64,000 bases of DNA from Serratia fonticola (GTDB lineage: Bacteria; Pseudomonadota; Gammaproteobacteria; Enterobacterales; Enterobacteriaceae), in assembly GCF_001006005.1 (NCBI RefSeq), contig NZ_CP011254.1, forward strand, positions 4,588,001-4,652,000, in the 5' to 3' direction. How positions within the stretch are numbered: the stretch's first letter is position 1; each line of letters begins with the position of its first letter. Under the pieces are notes generated by a model. It saw only the letters and a program-made list of their open reading frames with translations. It was not told where the DNA came from and did no database searches. This document shows positions 28,138 to 36,867 of this stretch, piece after piece. The position numbers were made by a program, and so were the translations under genes.

Positions 28138-29316
28138 TTAGGACAACTGATTATAAACGCGGGCGATACGGCCGCTCCCGGTGACGGTAACCGGGGATTC
28201 AAAGGCAGCAATAAAGCACGATTCACCTGGCTGCAAGATGACCTGTTGGCCCTGTTTCTCCAGCGTTGCTTCACCTTCAACGCAGAACACAATTGCCGCG
28301 CTGTTTTGCGCCAGTGGCTGCGGTGTGGCATCGAGATCGTGTAGCGAGAAGGCAAAGTCCTCAACGGGGATCGGGAAGAACAGTTCTTTGCCACGTTGCT
28401 CTGGCTGAGTCAGCAGGCCAGATGCCGGTTGTGGGCGGAACTGCAGGTTGGCCAACAGTTCAGGAATATCGATGAATTTTGGCGTCAGACCCGCGCGCAG
28501 CACGTTATCAGAGTTTGCCATCACTTCCAGCGCGACGCCGTTCAGATAGGCATGTGGGGTCTCGGCATACAGGAACATGGCTTCACCCGGTGCCAGTTTG
28601 ACCACGTTCAACAGCAGTGGAGAGAACAGGCCGCTGTCGTCGGCATAGAAACGCGCGATAAAGCGGATGGTGTCCCAAGGCTCACCCTGCTGGTTGTTCA
28701 AGGCGGCTTTCAGCACGCCAAGCGCCAGCGTTTTTTGCTCACCGCTCATCCCAAGCAGGCTGGCAAACAGTGTCGCCAGGTGGGCGGTATCCGGCTGCTG
28801 CAGGAAGGCGGCGATATCGTGATGTGCGCCGGAAAGGGGTTGTAACAGCGCAACGATATCGTCGAGTTCGCGGAAGCCATTCATCGCCAGGAACGGCGTC
28901 AGGGCAAACACCAGCTCCGGCTTGTGATTCGGATCCTTATAGTTGCGCTCAGCGGCGTCAAACGGAATACCGGCGGCATTTTCTTTGGCAAAGCCCACCT
29001 CTGCGGCACTCTTGCTTGGGTGGACCTGGATGGAGAGCGGCTGGTCGGCACACAGCACCTTAAACAGGAACGGCAGTTCACCAAAGCGTTGTGCCACTTC
29101 GGCACCCAGCTGTTTAGGCTGGTCGGTATCAATCACCTCACGCAGAGAACGCAGGTTCCCCGCCTGATCCGTGACCTGTGAGCTGCTTTTAGGGTGGGCA
29201 CCCATCCACAGTTCGGCCATTGGTTTGCCCGTCGGGTTGGCAATGCCATACAGCTTGGTTAACGCATCAACGCTGCCCCAGGCGTAGTTTTGGATGGCAT
29301 TAGTCATTTTTTGCAT
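28138..29316 (-). CDS. manA: Mannose-6-phosphate isomerase
   Basis: ManA interconverts mannose-6-phosphate and fructose-6-phosphate, linking mannose use to glycolysis and supplying GDP-mannose precursors. The 392-residue type I enzyme has zinc-ligand regions LSIQVHPSK (near residue 94) and NHKPELVFAL, and the C-terminal cupin segment EAMFLYAETPHAYL. AGGGAT precedes the ATG. It is a single-gene leftward transcript divergent from fumC. The gene order ydgA-manA-fumC matches the E. coli terminus, except that fumA is absent here. Confidence 0.95.
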   Translation of the reverse strand: MQKMTNAIQNYAWGSVDALTKLYGIANPTGKPMAELWMGAHPKSSSQVTDQAGNLRSLREVIDTDQPKQLGAEVAQRFGELPFLFKVLCADQPLSIQVHPSKSAAEVGFAKENAAGIPFDAAERNYKDPNHKPELVFALTPFLAMNGFRELDDIVALLQPLSGAHHDIAAFLQQPDTAHLATLFASLLGMSGEQKTLALGVLKAALNNQQGEPWDTIRFIARFYADDSGLFSPLLLNVVKLAPGEAMFLYAETPHAYLNGVALEVMANSDNVLRAGLTPKFIDIPELLANLQFRPQPASGLLTQPEQRGKELFFPIPVEDFAFSLHDLDATPQPLAQNSAAIVFCVEGEATLEKQGQQVILQPGESCFIAAFESPVTVTGSGRIARVYNQLS

Positions 29317-29520
29317 GATCGTATCCCTGCTTTCTCAAGAAAATTGCGCTAAGTAAACAATGTGGCGCAGGCGCATGCAAGCCAAGATGGCTAAAAATGC
29401 TCTTTAGTCTGGGCGTTAATGCGAATAGTTATTATCTGGCTATACTGAGGTGGCTCGCCAACGGGTTGTCATTCGTTGGCATACCCTTTCATTTTTAGGA
29501 ATTGTGCTAAGGAGACCGTG

Positions 29521-30918
29521 ATGGCAGGCGTTCGGATTGAAAAAGACTCAATGGGCCCCATCGAAGTACCCGCCGATCAGCTATGGGGCGCGCAGACTCA
29601 GCGTTCGTTGGAACATTTCCGTATCTCATCAGAAAAAATGCCTCCGGCGCTGATCCATGCGTTGGCGATGACCAAGCGGGCGGCAGCCAGCGTCAATATG
29701 GATCTGGGATTGCTGCCTGCAGAGCGGGGCAAGGCGATTATCCAGGCTGCCGATGAAGTGCTGGCGGATAAGCACCCCAATGAATTCCCATTGTCGATCT
29801 GGCAAACCGGTTCCGGCACCCAGACCAACATGAACATGAACGAAGTGCTGGCCAACCGTGCCAGCGAGTTGCTGGGAGGCGAACGTGGTGAAGCGCGGCG
29901 GGTCCACCCCAACGACGACGTCAACAAAAGCCAGAGCTCCAACGACGTTTTCCCTACCGCAATGCATGTGGCGGCGGTTATCGCGGTGCGCGAGCATCTG
30001 ATCCCAGAGCTGAAGGCGCTGCACCGCACGCTGCATGCCAAGGCGGAAGCTTTCCACGATATCGTTAAAATCGGTCGCACCCATCTTCAAGATGCTACGC
30101 CACTGACGCTGGGCCAGGAAATTTCCGGCTGGGCGGCGATGTTGGAATATAACCTCAAACATATCGAAGCCAGCATCCCGCATCTCAGTGAGTTGGCCTT
30201 GGGTGGCACGGCTGTAGGGACTGGGCTGAATACTCATCCCGAATACGCGGTGCGGGTGGCGAAGGCTTTGGCAGAACTGACCGGTCAGCCTTTTGTCACC
30301 GCGCCGAACAAGTTCGAAGCCCTGGCAACCTGCGATGCGCTGGTGCATGGCCACGGTGCTTTGAAGGGCTTGGCCGCCTCGTTGATGAAGATCGCCAACG
30401 ATGTGCGCTGGCTGGCCTCTGGCCCACGTTGCGGCATCGGTGAAATTTCTATCCCTGAAAACGAACCAGGCAGCTCAATCATGCCGGGGAAGGTCAACCC
30501 AACGCAGTGTGAAGCCATGACCATGCTCTGTGCACAGGTGATGGGCAACGACGTGGCGGTGAACATTGGCGGCGCGTCCGGTAACTTTGAGCTGAACGTA
30601 TTCCGTCCGCTGGTTATTCACAACTATCTGCAATCTATTCGTTTGCTGGCAGACGGCATGAGCGGCTTCAATGAGCACTGCGCGGTGGGGATTGAACCGA
30701 ACCGCGAACGCATCGGCCAGTTGCTTAACGAGTCGCTGATGTTGGTTACCGCCTTGAATACCCATATCGGTTATGACAAGGCGGCGGAAATCGCCAAAAA
30801 GGCCCACAAGGAAGGATTAACCCTGAAAGCCTCTGCGCTGAAGTTGGGCTATCTGACCGAGCAGCAGTTTGACGAATGGGTACGGCCAGAGGAGATGGTC
30901 GGCAGCATGAGGAAATAA
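29521..30918 (+). CDS. fumC: Class II fumarate hydratase
   Basis: FumC interconverts fumarate and malate in the TCA cycle without an iron-sulfur cluster, so it works under oxidative stress. The 465 residues carry [14 protein letters not shown] (near residue 98), [14 protein letters not shown] (near 129), [16 protein letters not shown] (near 186) with the catalytic histidine, and the family signature [11 protein letters not shown] (near 317). I chose the ATG at 29521, preceded by AAGGAG; the frame is open 15 codons further upstream. Its last codons and stop are duplicated as part of a 62-bp direct repeat 1,173 bases downstream. Confidence 0.97.
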   Translation: MAGVRIEKDSMGPIEVPADQLWGAQTQRSLEHFRISSEKMPPALIHALAMTKRAAASVNMDLGLLPAERGKAIIQAADEVLADKHPNEFPLSIWQTGSGTQTNMNMNEVLANRASELLGGERGEARRVHPNDDVNKSQSSNDVFPTAMHVAAVIAVREHLIPELKALHRTLHAKAEAFHDIVKIGRTHLQDATPLTLGQEISGWAAMLEYNLKHIEASIPHLSELALGGTAVGTGLNTHPEYAVRVAKALAELTGQPFVTAPNKFEALATCDALVHGHGALKGLAASLMKIANDVRWLASGPRCGIGEISIPENEPGSSIMPGKVNPTQCEAMTMLCAQVMGNDVAVNIGGASGNFELNVFRPLVIHNYLQSIRLLADGMSGFNEHCAVGIEPNRERIGQLLNESLMLVTALNTHIGYDKAAEIAKKAHKEGLTLKASALKLGYLTEQQFDEWVRPEEMVGSMRK

Positions 30919-30924
30919 GGCCAA
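30863..30924 (+). repeat. 62-bp direct repeat, copy 1 (fumC 3' end)
   Basis: This segment encodes the last 18 codons of fumC, the stop, and six following bases. It is identical to 32036-32097. Immediately after it lies a hairpin (CTCAGGCG and CGCCTGAG, 30931-30956). Confidence 0.95.
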
Positions 30925-31020
30925 GAAAATCTCAGGCGTGCCAAGCTGCGCCTGAGATCGGGTTGCGCAGGATGAATATTGGCAAGGTGCCGATACCTAG
31001 GTGACTTGACTACAGGATGT

Positions 31021-31896
31021 TCATTGGCCCTGCGGGTGGATCATCGCCATCACATGTTTAAACATGTTGCTCTGTGTATCTGCCAACTCATTAACCAGCG
31101 TGAAATGATTATTTTCCTGGTCCTCAATTATCTGGACGTCTAATCCTTTTTCTTTACAGGCGGCGTAATAGGCTTGAGTTTGATGCTTAAACCCAGTGGT
31201 TTCTTTGGCTCCGACGCTGAGTAAAATCTGTGGAGCATGGCGTTTTTCGGGCAGCAGAAACATGGGACTCAGTAATTTGGCCTGCTCAGGCGTCTGGCGC
31301 ATCCAGTCGTTGATATAAATATCACACAGTGGACGTATATCAAACAGCCCGCTTAATGCTAGCGCTCCCTTGATGACCTGGGGTGGCACCCGATACGATG
31401 TCTGCCAATCGTCGGCAATCAACATGCCTGATAGATGGCCACCCGCAGAGCTGCCACCGATGAAAATCCGCTCGGGGTCGATGCCAAACTGCGCGCTATG
31501 GTGATAGAGCCAGGAAATGGCGCTGCGCACCTCGCGGACAGTTTCTGCCAGCGTTGCCTCGGGCAGCAGTGTGTATTCCAAGGTAGCCAATGTCACATTG
31601 TGCTGGGTAAAAGAATGCGCCATCGAGCATGCATCCTCTTTGGTTTGCGAATGCCAGTAGCCGCCGTGAATAAAGACAAACAGCGGGGCGGGTTGCCTGG
31701 CTGCCGGAAAGATATCCAGACGCTCCGCTATGCCCATCCCATATTGCAGATCGTAAATACCAGCCGTTGAGGACTTGGCGCGTTCCGCCAGCGCGGCGTA
31801 TTGCGTCATGCAACCAGAAAAATCGCTTACTGACGCGCGGGCATTATATTGAATTGCTCGCTGCTCAAGATTTTCAAAGTTCAAATCAATGCTCAT
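31021..31896 (-). CDS. Alpha/beta hydrolase, kynurenine formamidase-like
   Basis: This 291-residue cytoplasmic hydrolase has the oxyanion motif FIHGGYW (near residue 75), typical of kynurenine formamidase/arylformamidase and related esterases. The nucleophile elbow is GGSSAGGHLSG (near residue 147), with a late histidine in ENNHFTLV. The role is unproven: formamidase activity would need tryptophan-catabolic genes, none of which are nearby. It has its own short intergenic regions and points towards fumC. It is the only gene between two 62-bp copies of the fumC 3' end and looks AT-richer than fumC, so it appears to be an acquired insertion. Confidence 0.85.
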   Translation of the reverse strand: MSIDLNFENLEQRAIQYNARASVSDFSGCMTQYAALAERAKSSTAGIYDLQYGMGIAERLDIFPAARQPAPLFVFIHGGYWHSQTKEDACSMAHSFTQHNVTLATLEYTLLPEATLAETVREVRSAISWLYHHSAQFGIDPERIFIGGSSAGGHLSGMLIADDWQTSYRVPPQVIKGALALSGLFDIRPLCDIYINDWMRQTPEQAKLLSPMFLLPEKRHAPQILLSVGAKETTGFKHQTQAYYAACKEKGLDVQIIEDQENNHFTLVNELADTQSNMFKHVMAMIHPQGQ

Positions 31897-32035
31897 AAAT
31901 GCTCCTTGGTTTCAGCTGGTTCTGTTTTGCATTATTAGATTGATGTCGCCAGGCTGGTTAGGTAATTAGTGGCATGTGATGACGGCAGCTGAATGACCAA
32001 ATTTTTCATGAAGTCGGTGTATAATCCCTTCTTAT

Positions 32036-32097
32036 AGCAGTTTGACGAATGGGTACGGCCAGAGGAGATGGTCGGCAGCATGAGGAAATAAGGCCAA
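32036..32097 (+). repeat. 62-bp direct repeat, copy 2 (orphan fumC 3' end)
   Basis: This is an exact copy of 30863-30924 lacking the rest of fumC. It is followed by a hairpin (CCAGGCGC and GCGCCTGG, 32101-32122) that probably served as the original terminator of fumC and of the convergent peroxiredoxin-like gene. Confidence 0.95.
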
Positions 32098-32100
32098 AGG

Positions 32101-32122
32101 CCAGGCGCGGTGATAGCGCCTG
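32101..32122. terminator. Hairpin, likely original fumC terminator
   Basis: CCAGGCGC and GCGCCTGG form a perfect eight-base stem around GGTGATA, ten bases before the stop of the leftward peroxiredoxin-like gene. No strong T-run follows on either strand. Confidence 0.6.
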
Positions 32123-32132
32123 GCAGCGCGGC

Positions 32133-32789
32133 TCAACCTTTCAGCAATGAAACCAACGCCCACGGATCCGCACGTTGGGTATAATCCGGGTTAACTTCTG
32201 CATAAATGATGTCACCGCCAGGCGCGATAACGAAGCGGGCAGGCATCGGCAATGTCCAACCACTTTCGTCGTTAAGCTTGGTCAGGTCGATACCCAAGCT
32301 GTTGGTGTACAGCTCGACAAGATCATCCGCCAACGCGAAACGTAAACCAAACTGTGCTGCCAGACTATTGCCGCTATCCGTCAGCAAAGGAAACGTTAAA
32401 CCATGCGCTTGCTGCATTTGCTGGCCGTTAACCGGCAACTGTGGCGAGATGGCCACCAGGTTGGCACGGTCACGCAACTCAGGCAGAACGGCCTGCAGAG
32501 CCTGGAGATCCATATTGCAGTATGGGCACCATCCTCCCCGATAAAAACTGATGACCAGCGGTCCTTGCGCCAGCAATTGCCGGGAAGAGACTGGGTTACC
32601 CTGGGTATCCGGCAACGTAAACTCAGGGGCACGATCTCCGACCGACAAGGCGTTGTTGGCCATTTCTGCACTGATAAGTTCGTCGATACCCTGACGCAAG
32701 AGTTCATGATCCGAGGGCGCAAGCTTGAAGGGCAGTTGGCCTGCTTCAAAAGCGGCCTTGAACGCGTCGAGCTGATCCTGAAGTTTCAT
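32133..32789 (-). CDS. AhpC/TSA-family peroxiredoxin-like protein
   Basis: This is a 218-residue thioredoxin-fold protein of the AhpC/TSA peroxiredoxin-like group. The redox motif GGWCPYCNMDLQAL (near residue 98) has a CxxC pair, and DRAPEFTLPDTQGNPVSSRQ is the typical N-terminal strand region. The enzyme probably reduces peroxides or acts as a thiol oxidoreductase. I chose the ATG at 32789 with AAGGA upstream; the 38 in-frame codons before it are not conserved-looking. It is divergent from a LysR gene 107 bases away, a plausible regulator. Confidence 0.88.
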   Translation of the reverse strand: MKLQDQLDAFKAAFEAGQLPFKLAPSDHELLRQGIDELISAEMANNALSVGDRAPEFTLPDTQGNPVSSRQLLAQGPLVISFYRGGWCPYCNMDLQALQAVLPELRDRANLVAISPQLPVNGQQMQQAHGLTFPLLTDSGNSLAAQFGLRFALADDLVELYTNSLGIDLTKLNDESGWTLPMPARFVIAPGGDIIYAEVNPDYTQRADPWALVSLLKG

Positions 32790-32895
32790 GTTGTTCCTTA
32801 AGATAGCGAATGGACAGCAACCAGTTTGCCTATTGTCGTTGTATGGGGGTAGAGTGCGGTGATCACTAATGGTTATTCCAACGGGGAATGGCAGG

Positions 32896-33783
32896 ATGGA
32901 CAAGCTAGGCGACTATGCTACCTATATCAGCGTGTTTGAGGCGGGATCGTTTTCCGTTGCGGCTCGGCGGCTTAACGTTGGTCAACCGGCGGTATCCAAG
33001 GCGATTGTCCGGTTGGAACAACAGCTGAATACGCGCTTGCTGCTTCGCTCCACTCACGGTTTACGGCCGACGGAAGCTGGGCAACAGCTCTATCTACGAG
33101 CCAAACACATCCTAAATGAGGTCGCGGAAACCGAATCAGCTGTGTCAGGCGTGGCCGAGGCGTTGACCGGTCGGCTGCGGGTCGCTTCGTCTGCGGTATT
33201 TTCCCGTATGATTGAATTGCCGGACTTGACCCGGTTTCTACACGACAACCCGGAGTTGGCAATGGATCTGCTGCTTGATGAAGGTGAGTTAGGGCTGATC
33301 GCTGAGGGGATCGATATCGCTTTGCGGATTGGTGATCTAGCTGACTCTGGCTTTACCGCCCGCAAATTGGGTTCAGCAACACAACGAGTCATCGGGGCAC
33401 CGTCGTATTTTGCTAGGGCAGGGATGCCCCAAATGCCACGGGAGTTGCTACAGCATGATATGGTGATCCATCACCGTGCTGGTGGCGCTGAGGAGTGGCT
33501 GTTCACCCATGAACAACAACAGCAACAGGTCCGATTGCAGGGCCGGGTGCGCGTGAGTGCTACCGAATGCTTACGTGAAATGGTGGTGGCAGGCTTTGGT
33601 GCGACGGTAGCCTGTGAAGGGCTGTTTCGTAGTGAATTACGTGAGGGCAAGGTGGTTGCCGTCTTGCCGCAATGGCAGTTACCACCGTTGGCGCTGTGGG
33701 CGGTGTTTCCCAGTGGGCACTTCATCTCGGCCAAGGCCCGTGCCTTTGCCGACTTTATTCAACAACTGCTGCAACGAGAGTAA
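32896..33783 (+). CDS. LysR-family transcriptional regulator
   Basis: This LysR regulator has 295 residues from the ATG at 32896 (MDKLGDYATYISVFEAGSFS), which aligns with typical LysR starts; an ATG nine codons upstream is also open. The helix-turn-helix is FSVAARRLNVGQPAVSKAIV. The C-terminal effector domain has the cysteine-free pocket type of the CrgA-like group. It is divergent from the peroxiredoxin-like gene and is followed after three bases by a WYL regulator, so the two regulators may be co-transcribed. Confidence 0.86.
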   Translation: MDKLGDYATYISVFEAGSFSVAARRLNVGQPAVSKAIVRLEQQLNTRLLLRSTHGLRPTEAGQQLYLRAKHILNEVAETESAVSGVAEALTGRLRVASSAVFSRMIELPDLTRFLHDNPELAMDLLLDEGELGLIAEGIDIALRIGDLADSGFTARKLGSATQRVIGAPSYFARAGMPQMPRELLQHDMVIHHRAGGAEEWLFTHEQQQQQVRLQGRVRVSATECLREMVVAGFGATVACEGLFRSELREGKVVAVLPQWQLPPLALWAVFPSGHFISAKARAFADFIQQLLQRE

Positions 33784-33786
33784 CCC

Positions 33787-34473
33787 ATGTCCCGCACTCA
33801 ACGCCTGCTCGATCTGATGCAGATCCTGCGCCGCCATCGTTACCCGGTCGCCGGGCATTCCCTAGCCGAAGAGCTGGGGATCAGCATGCGCACTTTATAC
33901 CGTGATATTGCCACCTTGCAGCAACAGGGGGCGGATATTGTTGGCGAAGTGGGGATCGGTTATGTATTACGGCCGGGATTTATGCTGCCGCCGCTGATGT
34001 TCTCGCAAACTGAAATCGAGGCGCTGGTTCTGGGTATGCGCTGGGTGGAACGCCGGGGTGACAGCCAGCTTGCCGGGGCGGCGACCAATGCGTTGGCAAA
34101 AATTGCCGCCGTGTTGCCTGCGGAACTGCGTGAAGAGCTGGATGCCAATACGCTGCTGATCGGCCCGGTGCCTACTGCCTATGTGGCGGATGATACCCTG
34201 GTGACGATCCGTGAAGCCATCCGTTTGGAGCGTAAAATCAAGGTGGACTATCGGGATTATGCCGGTAATGGCAGTGAGCGTATCTTGTGGCCGTTTGCCA
34301 TGGGCTACTTTGAACAGGTACAGATCCTGATGGCTTGGTGTGAATTGCGTGGCTCGATACGCCATTTCCGCCTTGACCGTATTGGCCGGTTAACGCTGTT
34401 GGAGCACCGTTACCCGCGCGGCCGCCGGGCATTGATGAAGCTGTGGCGTGAAAGTGAGGGTATTGCCCAATGA
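33787..34473 (+). CDS. YafY-type HTH/WYL transcriptional regulator
   Basis: This 228-residue protein has an N-terminal winged helix-turn-helix (LAEELGISMRTLYRDIATLQ, about residues 26-45) and a C-terminal WYL-type domain (about residues 130-210). In this copy the WYL core is represented by IRHFRLDRIGRLTLLEHRY. WYL domains sense small ligands or nucleic acids. It starts three bases after the LysR stop. The VOC protein gene 82 bases downstream is a likely target, an inference from position. Confidence 0.85.
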   Translation: MSRTQRLLDLMQILRRHRYPVAGHSLAEELGISMRTLYRDIATLQQQGADIVGEVGIGYVLRPGFMLPPLMFSQTEIEALVLGMRWVERRGDSQLAGAATNALAKIAAVLPAELREELDANTLLIGPVPTAYVADDTLVTIREAIRLERKIKVDYRDYAGNGSERILWPFAMGYFEQVQILMAWCELRGSIRHFRLDRIGRLTLLEHRYPRGRRALMKLWRESEGIAQ

Positions 34474-34555
34474 TCCTGCTGCCATAAACTGACAGTAGGG
34501 TGCACTAGAGTGACGTTATCAGGAGCCAGCCGGTTCCCATTCAGAGGATAACGTG

Positions 34556-34927
34556 ATGACTACCCCAAGCATGACCATGATTTATGTCGACAGCCCAGAA
34601 AAAAGCGCCGAATTTTATCGCCAACTGTTGGGCACTGAACCTGTCGAGCAGTCTCCCACCTTTGCCTTATTTATCTTCAATAACGGTTTCAAACTGGGCA
34701 TGTGGTCAAAACATACCGTAGAGCCTGCGCCAGCGACGACCGGTGGCGGCACAGAGATCTGCTTTATGTGTGAACAACCACAACAGGTCGATGCACTCTA
34801 TCAACAGTGGCGGGATAAAGGGTTAACTATCGTGCAATCTCCGGTCGATCTCGACTTCGGCTACACCTTTGTTGCGGCCGATCCTGATGGCCATCATCTG
34901 CGAGTTTACAAGCTTAACGACGAGTAA
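34556..34927 (+). CDS. VOC-family (glyoxalase/bleomycin-resistance fold) protein
   Basis: This 123-residue single-domain VOC protein starts MTTPSMTMIYVDSPEKSAEFYRQLLG and ends with the DPDGHHLRVYKL strand, both typical of this fold. Metal-ligand positions are only partly evident, so the activity is unknown (lyase, dioxygenase or antibiotic binding are all possible). AGAGG stands eight bases before the ATG; an overlapping in-frame GTG precedes it. A palindromic hairpin lies 27 bases after the stop, and the group II intron is inserted directly after that. Confidence 0.85.
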   Translation: MTTPSMTMIYVDSPEKSAEFYRQLLGTEPVEQSPTFALFIFNNGFKLGMWSKHTVEPAPATTGGGTEICFMCEQPQQVDALYQQWRDKGLTIVQSPVDLDFGYTFVAADPDGHHLRVYKLNDE

Positions 34928-34954
34928 TTCTTTCACTGCTCGATTCGCCATGCA

Positions 34955-34973
34955 GGGCACACATGCTGTGCCC
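34955..34973. repeat. Palindromic hairpin at the intron 5' junction
   Basis: GGGCACA and TGTGCCC surround CATGC, followed by GTTCAAC and then the intron. It belongs to the same family as the palindromes at 14961 and 59651, and may act as the terminator of the VOC gene. Confidence 0.7.
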
Positions 34974-34980
34974 GTTCAAC

Positions 34981-36845
34981 GTGTGCCGGGCATGCTCAGC
35001 AGCTCGGGGGTGAAAGTCCCCTGTCCAGCCTGATGGTGGCGAAGGACTAGTGAAGCGCAAGGGCGTCGTCGTGAGGCGGGGTCTGAAGGAAGCGTGGAGC
35101 AAAACCATGACCTGACGAACAGAAATCAGATATGAGGCCTACCCGGCTGGCGGAGCAAGCGTTTGATTGCAAAGGCCATAACCATCAAGAGTCGGGGGGG
35201 TAGATCTGGCAGGTGTGTGGTGAAAGCGGCTGAGCTTACCCCGGGAGGCCTGTCCGGCGTTCTGCATTCAGAACTGAGCGCACCGTAAGGTGCGCTGATC
35301 GGCGGACAGGAGTCAGCAGAGGGCATAGTAGGACAGGACTGTCCGAAGGCCCGAACGGTAATGAGTGACAAGTATCAGCGGAGGTTCTGAACGGTCATGC
35401 AGCAGAAAACGCATCGCGGCCCTGAAGCAGAAAGACGGGGTGAAGCCCCGAACGTCGGCTCTCAGGGGGCTGAAACCGTACAGGCACCGACGACCAGAGA
35501 AAGTCCGTCGTCAGCAGAATGGCTGATGGAAGCCATCTGTGAACCCGTCAATCTCAAGCAAGCCCTGAAAAGAGTGAAAGCCAATAAAGGTGCGGCGGGA
35601 AGTGACGGCATGAGCGTAAGCGATCTGCCGGACTACCTGAAACGCCACTGGCCGGAACTGAAAGCGCAACTGCTGTCCGGCAGTTACTGCCCATCCCCTG
35701 TGAGAAGAGTGAGCATCCCGAAACCCGGGGGCGGCGAACGCCTGTTGGGTATCCCGACGGTAGTCGATCGCTTTATCCAGCAGGCGGTGATGCAGGAACT
35801 GCAACGGCAGTGGGATGCGTCGTTCAGCGATAACAGCTATGGGTTCCGGCCCGGACGCTCGGCCCATCAGGCAGTGAAACAGGCTCAGGACTATATCGGT
35901 TCTGGGTATCACTGGGTAGTCGATCTCGATCTGGAGAAGTTCTTTGATCGGGTAAATCACGACGTGCTGATGAGCCGGATAGCGAAACGGGTAACGGATA
36001 AACGGGCGCTGTCACTTATCCGCCGGTTCCTGAACGCAGGTGTGATGGAGGCCGGTCTGGTAAGGCCGGTGACAGAAGGGACGCCGCAGGGCGGCCCACT
36101 GTCGCCGTTGTTATCGAATGTGCTACTGGACGACTTCGATAAGGAACTGGAGAAACGTGGCCTGAAGTTCGTGCGTTACGCAGATGACTGCAATATCTAC
36201 GTGAAAAGCGAACGGGCAGGCCGCCGTGTGATGGAGGGGCTGACACATTGGCTGAGCCGAAAACTGAAACTGAAGGTGAACGCGAAGAAGAGCGCGGTAG
36301 CGCAGCCGGAAACGCGTAAGTTCCTGGGTTACAGCTTCAGAAGGGGCAGAAAGGTCAGGTGCGTGGTGTCGCCGGACGCAGTGAAACGGTTCAAAGTGCG
36401 GGTAAGGGAACTGACGGGGCGCAACACAGGGAGAAGTCTTGAGCAGCTAATCCAGCCATTAAAGCGGTATCTGATGGGATGGAAAAGTTACTACGGGATG
36501 AACGAGTGGCCGTCGATAATGCGAGAGCTGAACGGATGGATAAGACGCAGGCTGCGAAGTGTACTCTGGAAACAGTGGAAAACAGGCAGCAAGCGTTATA
36601 AAGAGCTGCGGCGGCGGGATGTAAGGAAAGACCTGGCGGCGCGGACGGTGGGAAGCAGCCATAAACAGTGGCGGATAAGTAATAGCCCGGCGCTGAGCAT
36701 AGCCCTTCCCAACCAGCTGTTCATCAAACTGGGCCTGCCAGAACTGTAAGCAGGCGGCGATAAACATAACCGAACCGCCGTATACGGACCCGTATGTACG
36801 GTGGTGTGGGAGGAGGCTGATCGTGAGGTCAGCCCCTATCCCGAT
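34981..36845 (+). mobile_element. Group II intron, class C-like
   Basis: The element begins GTGTGCCGGGC, matching the GUGYG 5' consensus, and contains a maturase gene. The 3' end carries a domain V-like hairpin (about 36772-36812; CCGTATACGG and CCGTATGTACGG arms) and finishes near CTATCCCGAT. The maturase lacks an endonuclease domain. Insertion directly after a stem-loop is the habit of bacterial class C introns. The 1.87-kb length is normal. The exact 3' boundary is estimated to within a few bases and lies about 22 bases from the tus stop. Confidence 0.85.
35397..36749 (+). CDS. ltrA: Group II intron reverse transcriptase/maturase
   Basis: This 450-residue intron-encoded protein aids splicing and reverse-transcribes the intron for retrohoming. 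Reverse-transcriptase blocks are visible: GSDGMSV, GGGERLLGIPTVVDRFIQQA, FSDNSYGFRPGRSAHQAV, DLDLEKFFDRVNHD, GTPQGGPLSPLLSN and the catalytic RYADDCNIYV (near residue 262). The maturase X domain follows (about 320-410), with RRLRSVLWKQWK. The protein ends shortly after (NQLFIKLGLPEL) with no HNH endonuclease domain, as in class C introns. It appears intact. The large antisense open frames across it are shadows. Confidence 0.93.
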   Translation: MQQKTHRGPEAERRGEAPNVGSQGAETVQAPTTRESPSSAEWLMEAICEPVNLKQALKRVKANKGAAGSDGMSVSDLPDYLKRHWPELKAQLLSGSYCPSPVRRVSIPKPGGGERLLGIPTVVDRFIQQAVMQELQRQWDASFSDNSYGFRPGRSAHQAVKQAQDYIGSGYHWVVDLDLEKFFDRVNHDVLMSRIAKRVTDKRALSLIRRFLNAGVMEAGLVRPVTEGTPQGGPLSPLLSNVLLDDFDKELEKRGLKFVRYADDCNIYVKSERAGRRVMEGLTHWLSRKLKLKVNAKKSAVAQPETRKFLGYSFRRGRKVRCVVSPDAVKRFKVRVRELTGRNTGRSLEQLIQPLKRYLMGWKSYYGMNEWPSIMRELNGWIRRRLRSVLWKQWKTGSKRYKELRRRDVRKDLAARTVGSSHKQWRISNSPALSIALPNQLFIKLGLPEL

Positions 36846-36867
36846 CAAATACCCTGTAAACCGATAA

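Noticed and set aside
29629..30354. 241-codon ORF opposite fumC
   Set aside because: It is fully antisense to a strongly conserved enzyme gene.
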